A DNA stretch of 55,613 nt from Treponema sp. UBA1226 (lineage in GTDB: Bacteria; Spirochaetota; Spirochaetia; Treponematales; Treponemataceae), in assembly GCA_002309195.1 (NCBI GenBank), contig DBWY01000012.1, positions 6,085-61,697 on the forward strand, read 5' to 3'. Of the stretch, positions 48,321-55,613 are shown piece after piece. The notes under the pieces are model-generated. The model worked only from the letters and a program-made list of their open reading frames with translations, was not told where the DNA came from and did not search any database. Position 1 is the first letter of the stretch. Every line of letters begins with the position of its first letter. Both the position numbers and the translations under genes were made by a program.

Positions 48321-49220
48321 ATGGGAAAACAAAAACGTAAAGGCCCCGAAGGGCTGCTTCTTTTTATTGTCACTTTTTTATTTATTGAAGTTTTTGTCGC
48401 ATTTTTAATTGGAATTCTTGGAATCATATTTAGACGGGACAATAATGAACTGCTTTTATGCTTATGTGTTGTGCTGGCAGTTTATCTTTTAATATGTGCA
48501 GTTTTAATCGTAAAAGGAAACAGAATAGGAAAAGTCTTATATATTCTTTACTGTGTCTTAAATATTGTACTGGGTATAGTTTCTGTTGCAGTATTTATTT
48601 CAAAAAAGGAGTACAGTTATATTGCAAAAGATGTCTTTGGCACGATAAAAAGTTTTCTTTTTATGATGTATTTTGTAAATTCTGATTATGTAAGAAGGTA
48701 TTTTTATCCTGTAAGACTTTCCATCATCGCGGCGTTTGCAAAAAACCGTGTAATCGGATGTGACGGTAGGATTCCGTGGAATATAAAGGCCGACCAGGAG
48801 CGTTTTAAAGAACTTACGACCGGGAATGTGGTCATAATGGGAAGAAAAACTTTTGACGAGATTTTCTTAAAGCTCAATAAACCGCTTCCTGACAGAATAA
48901 ACATTGTTTTGTCAGAAAACAAAAAATATTTTCACGAAGGCGTGACGGTTTTTTCGTCTTTAGAGGCGGCTTTAAACTATTCAGCAGAAAAATATCCTCA
49001 AAAAGAAATCTTTATCTGCGGCGGCCAGTCACTTTATGAAAACGCCTTTGCGCTTTCTGATAAACTTTTTCTTACAGAAGTTGAACTTGATGTAAAAGGC
49101 GACAGGTTTTTCCCGAAGTTTGACACAGACGAGTTTGCTCTCGAACAGACTGAACAGCATAAAGAAGGTGATATCTCTTTTAAATATCTTACATACAGGA
49201 GAAAAATATGCGAAATGTAA
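48321..49220 (+). CDS. Membrane-anchored dihydrofolate reductase
   Basis: A 299-residue protein. The first ~130 residues hold four hydrophobic helices (~12-36, ~42-62, ~68-90 and ~100-120). A complete DHFR domain follows (~137-299): 'LSIIAAFAKNRVIGCDGRIPWNIKADQERFKELTTGNVVIMGRKTFDEI', with W and D of the folate site, 'PLPDRINIVLSEN', and 'IFICGGQSLYENAF' with the NADPH glycine pair. DHFR normally is a soluble ~160-residue enzyme making tetrahydrofolate, so the membrane part is unusual. The frame is open from 48177, but the promoter at 48286-48313 makes 48321 the start. It overlaps the next gene by 13 bases. Confidence 0.85.
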   Translation: MGKQKRKGPEGLLLFIVTFLFIEVFVAFLIGILGIIFRRDNNELLLCLCVVLAVYLLICAVLIVKGNRIGKVLYILYCVLNIVLGIVSVAVFISKKEYSYIAKDVFGTIKSFLFMMYFVNSDYVRRYFYPVRLSIIAAFAKNRVIGCDGRIPWNIKADQERFKELTTGNVVIMGRKTFDEIFLKLNKPLPDRINIVLSENKKYFHEGVTVFSSLEAALNYSAEKYPQKEIFICGGQSLYENAFALSDKLFLTEVELDVKGDRFFPKFDTDEFALEQTEQHKEGDISFKYLTYRRKICEM

Positions 49221-50365
49221 ATGTTTATCCTATAAATAAAATCCCGGAACTTTATTTTCTTGGCCGCGATGTGTCAGACGCAGAAAAAAAATCTTTCAGG
49301 ACACTTTTCTGGAACGGTTCGGGCTTTGAAGTTCATTTTAAAGGACGAGAGCTCTGGGCTTTAATCGAAGGTGGCTTTGAAACTCTGGAGCCGTGGCTTG
49401 TTGTTTTTCTTAACGGAAGAATCAATTCGCGCCAGATGATTACAAAAGGAAAGCAGTGGATATGTCTTGCACGCGGCTTTGATGACAGTTACGAAACGGA
49501 TATCCGCGTTATGAAAGATTCTCAGCCTATGGCAGATGATCCTGAACATTTTATAAAAATTCATAAGCTTGCACTTACTAAAGGCGGTTCATTCTCTAAA
49601 CTTCCTGAACATAAAATGAAAATCGAGTTTGTTGGTGACAGTATTACAACCGGCGAAGGTCTTGCAGGTGCTGTAGATGATATGGCGTGGATCGGATGTC
49701 ATATGTCTTTCTGTAAAACATATGCATATCAGACTGCAGAAAAGCTTGATGCAGATTTTCGCGTTGTAAGTCAGGGCGGTTTTGGTATTGTTTCTGCGTG
49801 GAACAATAATCCTTACTATGTAATTCCGCCTGAATACGAGAACGTATGCTCGATTCCTAAGGGAAAGCTCTACAAAAAGCTCGGTGGTTATCAGAAATAT
49901 GATTTTTCAAAGTGGAAAAGTGATTTTGTAATCATAAATCTTGGAACAAATGACCGCGGTGGTTTTTATTTTGAGCCGTGGACAGATCCTGATACCGGAA
50001 AAGTTTATAAAATGAACCTTGATGAAAACGGAAAGCCCTGTGCTTCTGACGGTGCAAAAATTACTGAAGGAACTAAAAAATTCCTTTATGTCGTAAGAAA
50101 AAACAATCCTGCTGCAAAAATAATCTGGGCAACCGGAATGATGTATATTCCAGAAGTGATGGGCTTTATTTACGAAGGAATTTCACAATTTAAAAACGAA
50201 ACCGGTGATAAAAACGTTTTTACCCTCGAATTTGACTCTATGGATTGTGAAACAAATGAAGAAGATAAGGGTTCAAGACAGCATCCGGGTCCAAAAACGC
50301 ATCGTCTTGCTGCAGAAAAACTTTCTATGGTGATTAAATCGCTTTATTCAACTGAAAAAGTGTAG
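49208..50365 (+). CDS. SGNH/GDSL esterase with N-terminal jelly-roll (CE2-like)
   Basis: A 385-residue protein without a signal peptide. Residues ~30-130 look like the beta-sandwich that precedes the catalytic domain in family CE2 acetyl esterases. 'KIEFVGDSITTGEG' carries the nucleophile Ser, 'VIINLGTNDRGG' the oxyanion Asn block, and 'SRQHPGPKTHRLAAEKL' the catalytic His. It probably removes acetyl groups from oligosaccharides, complementing the GH43 enzyme; this is inference. GGAG precedes the ATG, which lies inside the DHFR gene's end. The tail overlaps the convergent lipoprotein gene by 22 bases. Confidence 0.85.
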   Translation: MRNVNVYPINKIPELYFLGRDVSDAEKKSFRTLFWNGSGFEVHFKGRELWALIEGGFETLEPWLVVFLNGRINSRQMITKGKQWICLARGFDDSYETDIRVMKDSQPMADDPEHFIKIHKLALTKGGSFSKLPEHKMKIEFVGDSITTGEGLAGAVDDMAWIGCHMSFCKTYAYQTAEKLDADFRVVSQGGFGIVSAWNNNPYYVIPPEYENVCSIPKGKLYKKLGGYQKYDFSKWKSDFVIINLGTNDRGGFYFEPWTDPDTGKVYKMNLDENGKPCASDGAKITEGTKKFLYVVRKNNPAAKIIWATGMMYIPEVMGFIYEGISQFKNETGDKNVFTLEFDSMDCETNEEDKGSRQHPGPKTHRLAAEKLSMVIKSLYSTEKV

Positions 50366-51030
50366 TTTTTTTCTTCCTGAAGGGTTAAAATTTCGATGAG
50401 AGGAATTTTTATACCAGGCTGGCCTTTTTTGCTCTGATTTCCTGTCGGAACACAGATTGTAAGATAACCTTCTGTGAGTTCATGTGCAAGTTTTTCACCG
50501 TAAAGTGAAGATAACACTTCTATGTATTCTTCTTTAGTGAGTTCTTCACCTGTAAAGCATGGAGCCATGAGTAAATCTGCATATTTCTGGATTATTGAGT
50601 TCTGATTTGTAATCAAATCCTGTAAAATTTCTGGCGAAAGCGTTACAGAAACAGATTTTATCACGCCGTCTTTTGAGTGAGTATATTTTATAAAATCAAA
50701 TCTTTTTTTTGCAGTTAAAGCCCTTATTGTAAGATTTTCTTCGCCTTTTTCGCTGTCATTATGAGTAATAGCGCTTGCAGAAGTAAAACCGGACTTTATT
50801 AATGCTTTTTCTATTTCTATTGAATCAAAAAGAAGAGTTTCCTTATGATTTTTTGACTTATCAGGCGGTAAAAATGCTTTTTTTATTTCATTTCCTGCAG
50901 AAGTTGTAATAAAATACCTTACATCATCTTCTGATGTATTCTGAATTGAAATATCAACCGGACAGCCTGTAAAAAAAAGAGCACATAATGGTGCCAGAAT
51001 GAAAATAAAAAACTTTCTGTTTTTATTCAC
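50344..51030 (-). CDS. Hypothetical lipoprotein
   Basis: A 228-residue protein with a lipoprotein signal ending 'LFFTGC' (~23). After it comes a stretch that may be an Ig-like strand set ('VDISIQNTSEDDVRYFITTSAGNEIKKAF'), then helical segments ('EILQDLITNQNSIIQKYADLLM', 'TKEEYIEVLSSLYGEKL'). No family is recognised. It begins 18 bases after the NlpC/P60 gene, so the two are probably cotranscribed. Envelope location inferred from the signal. Confidence 0.65.
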   Translation of the reverse strand: MNKNRKFFIFILAPLCALFFTGCPVDISIQNTSEDDVRYFITTSAGNEIKKAFLPPDKSKNHKETLLFDSIEIEKALIKSGFTSASAITHNDSEKGEENLTIRALTAKKRFDFIKYTHSKDGVIKSVSVTLSPEILQDLITNQNSIIQKYADLLMAPCFTGEELTKEEYIEVLSSLYGEKLAHELTEGYLTICVPTGNQSKKGQPGIKIPLIEILTLQEEKNYTFSVE

Positions 51031-51048
51031 TTTAAAATAACTCCTGCA

Positions 51049-52131
51049 TTATTTTAAAACACTTTTTACCGGCAATGTTACACGTATGCCGGTTGAAAAA
51101 ATAAATCCCGTGCAGAGCGAGTCATGAAATTTTAGTGCACCACCATCTGTGTCGTTAAAAATTGTGTATGCAAGGTCCTGTGTAACAGAAATTTTTACAT
51201 TTCCTGCGTTAAATGACGGTGTACTGAACGAAACACCCATTATTCCAGGGAAAAAAGATGCTTTTATAGGATCATGCGTGTCAGGAGTTACAGGATTTCC
51301 AAAAGTTATTACGGGGCCGGCATAAACCGTTACATGTTCGTTAAATGTTAAACTGAACAGTATAGGAAGCTGAAAAACCTGTGTGCCGGAATTCCATCTT
51401 AATGTCGTTCCTACTCCCGGCTGAACCTGCCATCCGGTGTATCTTGCTATCGTTGTAAGTGTAAGTCCCCTGAAATTTATCATGAATTTATTTGGAAGCC
51501 ACAAACTCCAGTCGCATGCAGTTATTGTATCAACTTCGATGTCAGATAAAAACGAACCTTTTGATTTTTTTTCTTCGGAATTGTCGTCTTCTATGACTTC
51601 TTCTTCGATTATTTCATCAGAGTCATCTGTTTTTTCGTTTTTTTTATTTGATTTTGCTGTAGAAATAGGTTTTCCTACACCTGCAAAACAGTTTTTATAG
51701 TATTTTTCGGTCAAAGATGAAGCAATAACCCCTGTATTTGATCCGTCACTTGCCGCATGAATGAACTGATTGCGTCCGATGTAGATTCCGACATGAGAAA
51801 TTGAGCCGTCGCCCGTTGTTTTAAAGAAAACGAGGTCTCCTTCTTCTATCTGGTCCGAAGAAACTATCGTTACGGCAGAATAAATTGCTTTTGCAGAACG
51901 AGGAAGCTGTATTCCAGCTGCTTCTCTGAATACTGTAAAAATTAATCCTGAACAGTCAAAAGCGTCTGGTCCGATTGCGCCGGTACGGTAAGGACAGCCG
52001 ATGTAAGTTTTTGCTTTCTGGCAGACTGCGGAGCGGAGTTTTGCCGCTTCTGATTTTGAGTACTCTTTTGCAAATGCAAAACTAAGTGAACAAAAAATTA
52101 AACTAACACAAAAAAATTTTCTGACATTCAT
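51049..52131 (-). CDS. Exported NlpC/P60 peptidase with C-terminal beta domain
   Basis: A 360-residue protein. Signal peptide ~1-21 (cleavage after F-A-F-A). The NlpC/P60 domain spans ~25-155: 'YIGCPYRTGAIGPDAFDCSGLIF' has the nucleophile Cys, 'GSISHVGIYIG' the His, and 'FIHAASDG' the third polar residue. A low-complexity acidic/Ser/Lys linker (~160-195) follows, then a ~160-residue beta-rich region ending in an aromatic/Val pattern that may be an outer-membrane or periplasmic beta-barrel. The enzyme would cut peptidoglycan peptides. No Shine-Dalgarno is visible; TATTTT ends six bases before the ATG. Confidence 0.85.
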   Translation of the reverse strand: MNVRKFFCVSLIFCSLSFAFAKEYSKSEAAKLRSAVCQKAKTYIGCPYRTGAIGPDAFDCSGLIFTVFREAAGIQLPRSAKAIYSAVTIVSSDQIEEGDLVFFKTTGDGSISHVGIYIGRNQFIHAASDGSNTGVIASSLTEKYYKNCFAGVGKPISTAKSNKKNEKTDDSDEIIEEEVIEDDNSEEKKSKGSFLSDIEVDTITACDWSLWLPNKFMINFRGLTLTTIARYTGWQVQPGVGTTLRWNSGTQVFQLPILFSLTFNEHVTVYAGPVITFGNPVTPDTHDPIKASFFPGIMGVSFSTPSFNAGNVKISVTQDLAYTIFNDTDGGALKFHDSLCTGFIFSTGIRVTLPVKSVLK

Positions 52132-52290
52132 ACTTTTAAAATATCGGAAAATAAAATTTATTACTTAGTTTTTTGCAGAATTTTCGCAAAAAAAATTTAG
52201 AAGAAAAATGAAAAAAAACTTTGCAATTTTTTTAATATAGTAATAAAATAGAGTATATAGAAAAGTAAAAAGTTTTTTTTGGGGAAATTA

Positions 52291-54324
52291 ATGAAGCCGA
52301 TACGAAAAGATGTTTCTTGGAAATTTTTAGATGAGTTTCGCGGGAAGGTGTTTTCATCAACCTGGCCAACGCTGCCTCAGTTGCTGTACATCTCTCAACT
52401 GCGCTTTCCTAACAGACCCTGCTTCGTAGACTTTGATGATGTAACAGGAGTTAAAAACTCTCTGACTTATTCTCAGGTCTGGAATAATGTTTCGCAGGTT
52501 GCCCAGTGGCTTGCCGAGAATGGTGTCAAAAAAGGAGATAGAGTTGCCGTCTGCGGTAAGAACTCTCCTGAGTGGGCTACAGCTTATTTTGCAATCATGC
52601 AGGCCGGTGCCATCGTAGTTCCTATCGACTGCGCACTTCACGAAAAAGAAATCCTTAATCTTATTAATACAGCAAAGCCGGTTATGTTCTTTGGTGATGA
52701 AGAAAAATACAAACTCTTTGCAACAAAAAAAATCGGCGCTAAAGTTTATTCACTTTCTAAATTAAATCAGAAGACATACATCTATAATCTTAAGCCTAAG
52801 AAAAAAGTAGAAATCAAACATGCAGAAATGAAAGATACTGCTGCAATCCTTTTTACTTCTGGAACTACAGGAACTCCGAAAGGTGTAATGTTAAGTCAGG
52901 AAAATCTTGTTTCTGACTGTTTCATTGCTCAGCAAAATCTTATTCTTTATGAAACAGATGTTTTTTATGCACTGCTTCCTATTCATCACGGATACACAAT
53001 GCAGGCAGCAATGATCTGTCCTCTTTCTGCAGGATGTTCAATTGTATTTGGTAAGAGCATGGCTGTAAGCCGTTTGATGAAAGAATTAAAGGAAGGCGGA
53101 ATAACTGTAATGCTCGGTGTTCCTCTTCTTTACAATAAACTTTATTCCGGAATAATGAAGGGAATTGCACAGAAAGGTGTTGCAGCAAAAATTATTATTT
53201 CTGCTCTGATGAATTTCTCTTACTTTGTAAGAAAGGTAACTGGAAAAAACATCGGACACGTTCTTTTAAATTCCGTTTTAACTGCAGCAAATTTAAAGAC
53301 AGTACGTGTTGCAATTTGTGGCGGTGGCCCATTGGCATCAAGCATATTTAAAGGTTATAATGCAATGGGGATTGATTTTATTCAGGGGTACGGGCTCACA
53401 GAAACTTCTCCAATCATTGCATTAAATCCTCTGGAACATTTCAAAATCGAAAGTGTCGGACTTGATTTTTCTCCTTGGGAGGAAATTAAGATAATAAATA
53501 AGAATAAGGAGGGGATTGGCGAAATTGTAGTTAAAGGTCCAATGGTAATGCAGGGCTACTACAAGATGCCAGAAGAAACAAAATCAGTCTTTACAGAAGA
53601 TGGTTTCTTTAAGACTGGTGATTTGGGGTGGATGGACAAAGAGCATTATCTTATGCTTTCTGGCCGTGCAAAAAATATCATAGTTACTGATGGCGGCAAA
53701 AACGTATATCCAGAAGAAATCGAAGATTCTTTCCAGCTTTACTACGATGTTGAACAAATTATGGTTCGCGGATATATTCAAGATGCGGAACATAAATCAG
53801 AGGGTATTGAAGCTTTGATTTATCCTGCCGATGATTTATTGGCAAGACTTCAGGTAAAACGTGAAGGCGCTTCTAGTAATAAAAAAGTCTATGAAGAAAT
53901 TAAGGCAATTGTCGATAAAGTAAATAAGACATTACAGCCTTATGCGCGTATTTCAAGAATAATTATTCTTGAGAAAGCGCTCGAAATGACTACAACAAGA
54001 AAAATTAAGCGTAATGTAACAATTACGTCAAAGGGGGATCAAATGGCAGAAACTAAAAAAACTGCAAAAAAACCAGCTGCAAAAAAGGCAGCAAAAAAAC
54101 CAGCAGCTAAGAAAGCTGTAAAAAAACCAGCAGCAAAAAAGGCAGTAAAAAAGCCAGCTGCAAAAAAAGCTGTTAAAAAACCAGCTGCAAAAAAAGCTGT
54201 TAAAAAACCAGCAGCAAAAAAAGCTGTAAAAAAACCAGCTAAAAAAACAACAGCAAAAAAAGCTGTTAAAAAGCCAGCAAAAAAAGCTGTAAAAAAACCA
54301 GCTAAAAAAGCTGCAAAGAAATAA
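52291..54324 (+). CDS. Acyl-CoA synthetase fused to a histone-H1-like Lys/Ala tail
   Basis: A 677-residue protein. Residues ~1-580 are a long-chain-type AMP-forming ligase: 'ILFTSGTTGTPKGVMLS' is the P-loop, 'QGYGLTETSPIIALNP' motif A5, 'FFKTGDLGWMDKEHYLMLSGRAKNIIV' motifs A7-A8, and 'TTTRKIKR' the end containing the catalytic Lys region. It would activate fatty acids. Residues 585-677 are a tail made almost only of Lys, Ala, Pro and Val in repeats of 'AVKKPAAKK', as in bacterial histone-H1-like proteins. Met585 (ATG 54043) has its own AAGGGGGA site five bases upstream. GGGG precedes the main start at 52291. Confidence 0.85.
   Translation: MKPIRKDVSWKFLDEFRGKVFSSTWPTLPQLLYISQLRFPNRPCFVDFDDVTGVKNSLTYSQVWNNVSQVAQWLAENGVKKGDRVAVCGKNSPEWATAYFAIMQAGAIVVPIDCALHEKEILNLINTAKPVMFFGDEEKYKLFATKKIGAKVYSLSKLNQKTYIYNLKPKKKVEIKHAEMKDTAAILFTSGTTGTPKGVMLSQENLVSDCFIAQQNLILYETDVFYALLPIHHGYTMQAAMICPLSAGCSIVFGKSMAVSRLMKELKEGGITVMLGVPLLYNKLYSGIMKGIAQKGVAAKIIISALMNFSYFVRKVTGKNIGHVLLNSVLTAANLKTVRVAICGGGPLASSIFKGYNAMGIDFIQGYGLTETSPIIALNPLEHFKIESVGLDFSPWEEIKIINKNKEGIGEIVVKGPMVMQGYYKMPEETKSVFTEDGFFKTGDLGWMDKEHYLMLSGRAKNIIVTDGGKNVYPEEIEDSFQLYYDVEQIMVRGYIQDAEHKSEGIEALIYPADDLLARLQVKREGASSNKKVYEEIKAIVDKVNKTLQPYARISRIIILEKALEMTTTRKIKRNVTITSKGDQMAETKKTAKKPAAKKAAKKPAAKKAVKKPAAKKAVKKPAAKKAVKKPAAKKAVKKPAAKKAVKKPAKKTTAKKAVKKPAKKAVKKPAKKAAKK
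54043..54324 (+). CDS. Possible internally initiated histone-H1-like protein
   Basis: In frame within the ligase gene, ATG 54043 follows AAGGGGGATCAA, a stronger Shine-Dalgarno than that of the full gene. It would yield a 93-residue, very basic protein ('AETKKTAKKPAAKKA' then repeats) able to bind DNA. This may be a once-separate gene whose upstream stop was lost, or a dual-product gene. Sequence alone cannot say which product is made. Confidence 0.45.
   Translation: MAETKKTAKKPAAKKAAKKPAAKKAVKKPAAKKAVKKPAAKKAVKKPAAKKAVKKPAAKKAVKKPAKKTTAKKAVKKPAKKAVKKPAKKAAKK
54067..54320 (+). repeat. Coding tandem repeat (Lys/Ala/Pro)
   Basis: Degenerate 27-bp units encoding 'AVKKPAAKK' (five near-perfect copies, ~54115-54240) flanked by shorter variants. 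Such arrays are prone to length change by slippage. Confidence 0.8.
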
Positions 54325-54344
54325 AAAGCTTGTTTCTTAACAAA

Positions 54345-54380
54345 AAAAGGACTGCTTCGTATGAGGCAGTCTTTTTTTTA
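54345..54380 (+). terminator. Rho-independent terminator after the ligase gene
   Basis: GACTGC (54350-54355)/GCAGTC (54366-54371) stem within AAAAAGGACTGC...GGCAGTCTTTTTTTT, closing the transcript. Confidence 0.85.
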
Positions 54381-54386
54381 TTTCGC

Positions 54387-54518
54387 ATCAGAAACTCGAA
54401 CAATAATGGATAAGTCTAAAAGGGCGACAAACCCAATTATATTTGAAGTGAAGGAGAGTTTCTGAGTATCAGAAACTCGAACAATAATGGACATGTCCAA
54501 ATTGCCGCACAAACCCGG
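54387..54518. repeat. Intergenic 81-bp imperfect tandem repeat with inverted repeats
   Basis: ATCAGAAACTCGAACAATAATGGA occurs at 54387-54410 and again at 54468-54491, an 81-bp period. Similarity continues, with changes, to CAAACCC. Between them, GAGTTTCTGA-GTA-TCAGAAACTC (54456-54478) is a perfect 10-bp inverted repeat, and the second copy contains the 12-bp palindrome TGGACATGTCCA (54488-54499). It lies between the ligase terminator and the pyrE stop. Function unknown. Confidence 0.75.
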
Positions 54519-54519
54519 T

Positions 54520-55209
54520 TTACATTATTGCTCCCCACTGAGCATAATATTCATCCATCTGTTTTTTTATTTCTTCTGTTATTAAACCGGAGCCGTCCGG
54601 TTTATAAAGATATTCAATTACATCTTTCATGCTTACGATTGCGCGTGCAGGAAAACCGTATTTTTCTGTAATCGAGGCAAGTGCAGATTTATCTGAATCT
54701 GCAGATTTTTCCATGCGGTTTAAAGAAACCATTTCTCCGATTATCTTAATTGAACCTGGAGTAGTTTCCTGTGCCTTGATTTTAGGATAAGTTTCTTCGA
54801 TTGATTTTCCAGATGTTGTAACGTCTTCTATTATTACAACTCGGTCACCGTCCTTGATGTTGTATCCTAAAAGTCCGCCTTTATCTGCACCATGATCTTT
54901 TTCTTCTTTTCTATCTGCACAGTACTTTAATTCTTTGCCGAAAAGCTTTGAGTATGCGATACATGTTGCAACGCTCAACGGGATTCCTTTGTATGCAGGT
55001 CCAAAGAGAACGTCAAAATCATCTCCAAAGTTGTCGTGAATTGCGTGTGCATAATATACTCCGAGCTTTTCAAGCTGGCTTCCTGTAATGTATGCGCCTG
55101 CATTCATAAAAAAAGGCGACTGCCTTCCGCTTTTTAATGTAAAACTTCCAAATTTCAATGCGTTAGATTCTACCATGAAATCGATAAATTCTTTTTTGTA
55201 TTGTTCCAT
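54520..55209 (-). CDS. pyrE: Orotate phosphoribosyltransferase
   Basis: A 229-residue enzyme. 'LKSGRQSPFFMNAG' is the N-terminal orotate-site block, 'LFGPAYKGIPLSVATCIAYSKLFGKEL' has the conserved Lys-Gly, 'KEEKDHG' the flexible loop, and 'DRVVIIEDVTTSGKSIEET' the PRPP-binding signature. It converts orotate and PRPP to orotidine 5'-phosphate in pyrimidine synthesis. No Shine-Dalgarno is visible before the ATG, and TATCAT ends seven bases upstream, so a leaderless message is possible. No other pyr gene is in the window. Confidence 0.95.
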   Translation of the reverse strand: MEQYKKEFIDFMVESNALKFGSFTLKSGRQSPFFMNAGAYITGSQLEKLGVYYAHAIHDNFGDDFDVLFGPAYKGIPLSVATCIAYSKLFGKELKYCADRKEEKDHGADKGGLLGYNIKDGDRVVIIEDVTTSGKSIEETYPKIKAQETTPGSIKIIGEMVSLNRMEKSADSDKSALASITEKYGFPARAIVSMKDVIEYLYKPDGSGLITEEIKKQMDEYYAQWGAIM

Positions 55210-55227
55210 GTGTTGAATGATAACAGA

Positions 55228-55256
55228 TTGACAGTTTTTTTTCTACTAAGTATTAT
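55228..55256 (+). promoter_or_regulatory. Strong promoter for the NSS transporter
   Basis: TTGACA (55228-55233), 17-bp spacer, TATTAT (55251-55256). The -35 is consensus and the -10 is one base off. Confidence 0.75.
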
Positions 55257-55308
55257 TAATAGAAACACGCTTGCTGATAAGCGAATTGTATATATTTAGG
55301 AGTGAAAA

Positions 55309-55613
55309 ATGGAAAATCAGAATCGTGAAAGTTTAGGAAGCCGCCTTGGCTTTTTACTTTTGTCTGCTGGTTGTGCAATTGGTTTGGGAAACGTATGGCG
55401 CTTTCCTTATATCACAGGTAAATACGGTGGAGCAGCTTTTGTTCTTATTTATTTAGTTTTCCTTGTAATCCTCGGACTTCCTGTAATGGTTTGTGAATTT
55501 GCAGTTGGACGTGCATCAAGAAAAAGTATGGCTGCTGCTTTTGAAGAACTTGAACCTCAGGGTAAGAAATGGCACTGGTATAATGGTTTTGCTGTAGCAG
55601 GTAACTATCTTTT
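55309..55613 (+). CDS. Sodium-dependent NSS-family transporter, N-terminal part (cut by window edge)
   Basis: The first ~101 codons encode 'SLGSRLGFLLLSAGCAIGLGNVWRFPYITGKYGG', the first helix of neurotransmitter:sodium symporters (LeuT fold), with its unwound Gly-x-Gly-Asn-x-Trp-Arg-Phe-Pro sodium and substrate site, then the second helix and 'CEFAVGRASRKS'. These transporters import amino acids with Na+. TTTAGGAGTGAAAA precedes the ATG. The gene continues beyond the window. Confidence 0.93.
   Translation, partial: MENQNRESLGSRLGFLLLSAGCAIGLGNVWRFPYITGKYGGAAFVLIYLVFLVILGLPVMVCEFAVGRASRKSMAAAFEELEPQGKKWHWYNGFAVAGNYL

Noticed and set aside
54067..54320. CRISPR-like or satellite array
   Set aside because: The repeats are in-frame codons for a Lys/Ala/Pro protein tail, without spacers.
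1..55613. tRNA or rRNA genes
   Set aside because: No cloverleaf with a GTTCGAATC-type T-arm and no rRNA signature was seen on either strand by eye; a covariance scan could still find something short.

Overview
The window looks like the chromosome of a low-to-moderate GC anaerobic spirochaete, most likely a Treponema. This is inferred from gene content: many lipoproteins with loose spirochaete-type lipoboxes, a lipoprotein-like 7TMR-DISM chemotaxis receptor, an electron-bifurcating-type [FeFe] hydrogenase, a LacI-sensor/GGDEF protein, BspA/DUF285-type surface repeats, and remnants of PD-(D/E)XK (Rpn/YhgA-like) transposase-family genes. No rRNA, tRNA or CRISPR array was seen.

Layout. 1-5.4 kb is an AT-rich accessory stretch of small same-strand genes (three SH3-domain paralogues, a phosphoesterase, a multi-zinc-ribbon protein, a lipoprotein, a Nudix hydrolase, two frameshifted ORFs). 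They are separated by recurring 30-46 bp intergenic elements and one attC-like inverted repeat, so the stretch resembles an integron-style cassette array. 5.5-8.3 kb holds an ACT protein, a methyltransferase, a nitroreductase and a zinc-ribbon membrane protein. 8.3-16.4 kb holds the chemoreceptor, a short-chain dehydrogenase, a YhhN protein, a PurF homologue with a dead glutaminase site, a GH25 lysozyme, a small exported protein and a GH43 glycosidase. 16.5-17.1 kb is a decayed lipoprotein gene facing a transposase remnant. 17.2-20.5 kb is the GGDEF sensor and a TPP riboswitch controlling a CytX-type permease.

20.5-28.5 kb, on the minus strand, is a glycerol catabolic operon (GlpA-like, GlpB-like, DUF1667, GlpK, acylphosphatase) downstream of an acyltransferase, a TPR-like protein and a Band 7/SPFH protein. 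28.7-32.2 kb is a large mosaic surface lipoprotein followed by a second transposase remnant. 32.4-38.8 kb is thrS, a complete amino-acid ABC transporter (binding protein, permease, ATPase), a cytidylate-kinase-like gene and a DUF4153 membrane protein. 39-43.1 kb is the hydrogenase operon (NuoE-like, NuoF-like, [FeFe] catalytic subunit). 43.3-45.6 kb has a truncated adenylate-forming protein and a second ABC permease/binding-protein pair without an ATPase. 45.7-55.6 kb has citramalate synthase, a chloramphenicol-acetyltransferase homologue, a membrane-anchored DHFR, an SGNH esterase, a lipoprotein, an NlpC/P60 protein, an acyl-CoA synthetase with a histone-H1-like tail, pyrE and the start of an NSS transporter.

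The most striking observation is the binding protein at 44834-45616. It is a family-3 solute-binding protein whose two sequence halves are in swapped order, a natural circular permutation cut at the hinge. The canonical-order protein at 34259 serves as an internal control. Other notable points are the glutaminase-dead PurF homologue, the membrane-fused DHFR, the in-frame acyl-CoA synthetase/H1-like fusion with an internal Shine-Dalgarno site, the cassette-like array, and several genes whose promoters sit so close to the ATG that leaderless mRNAs are likely.
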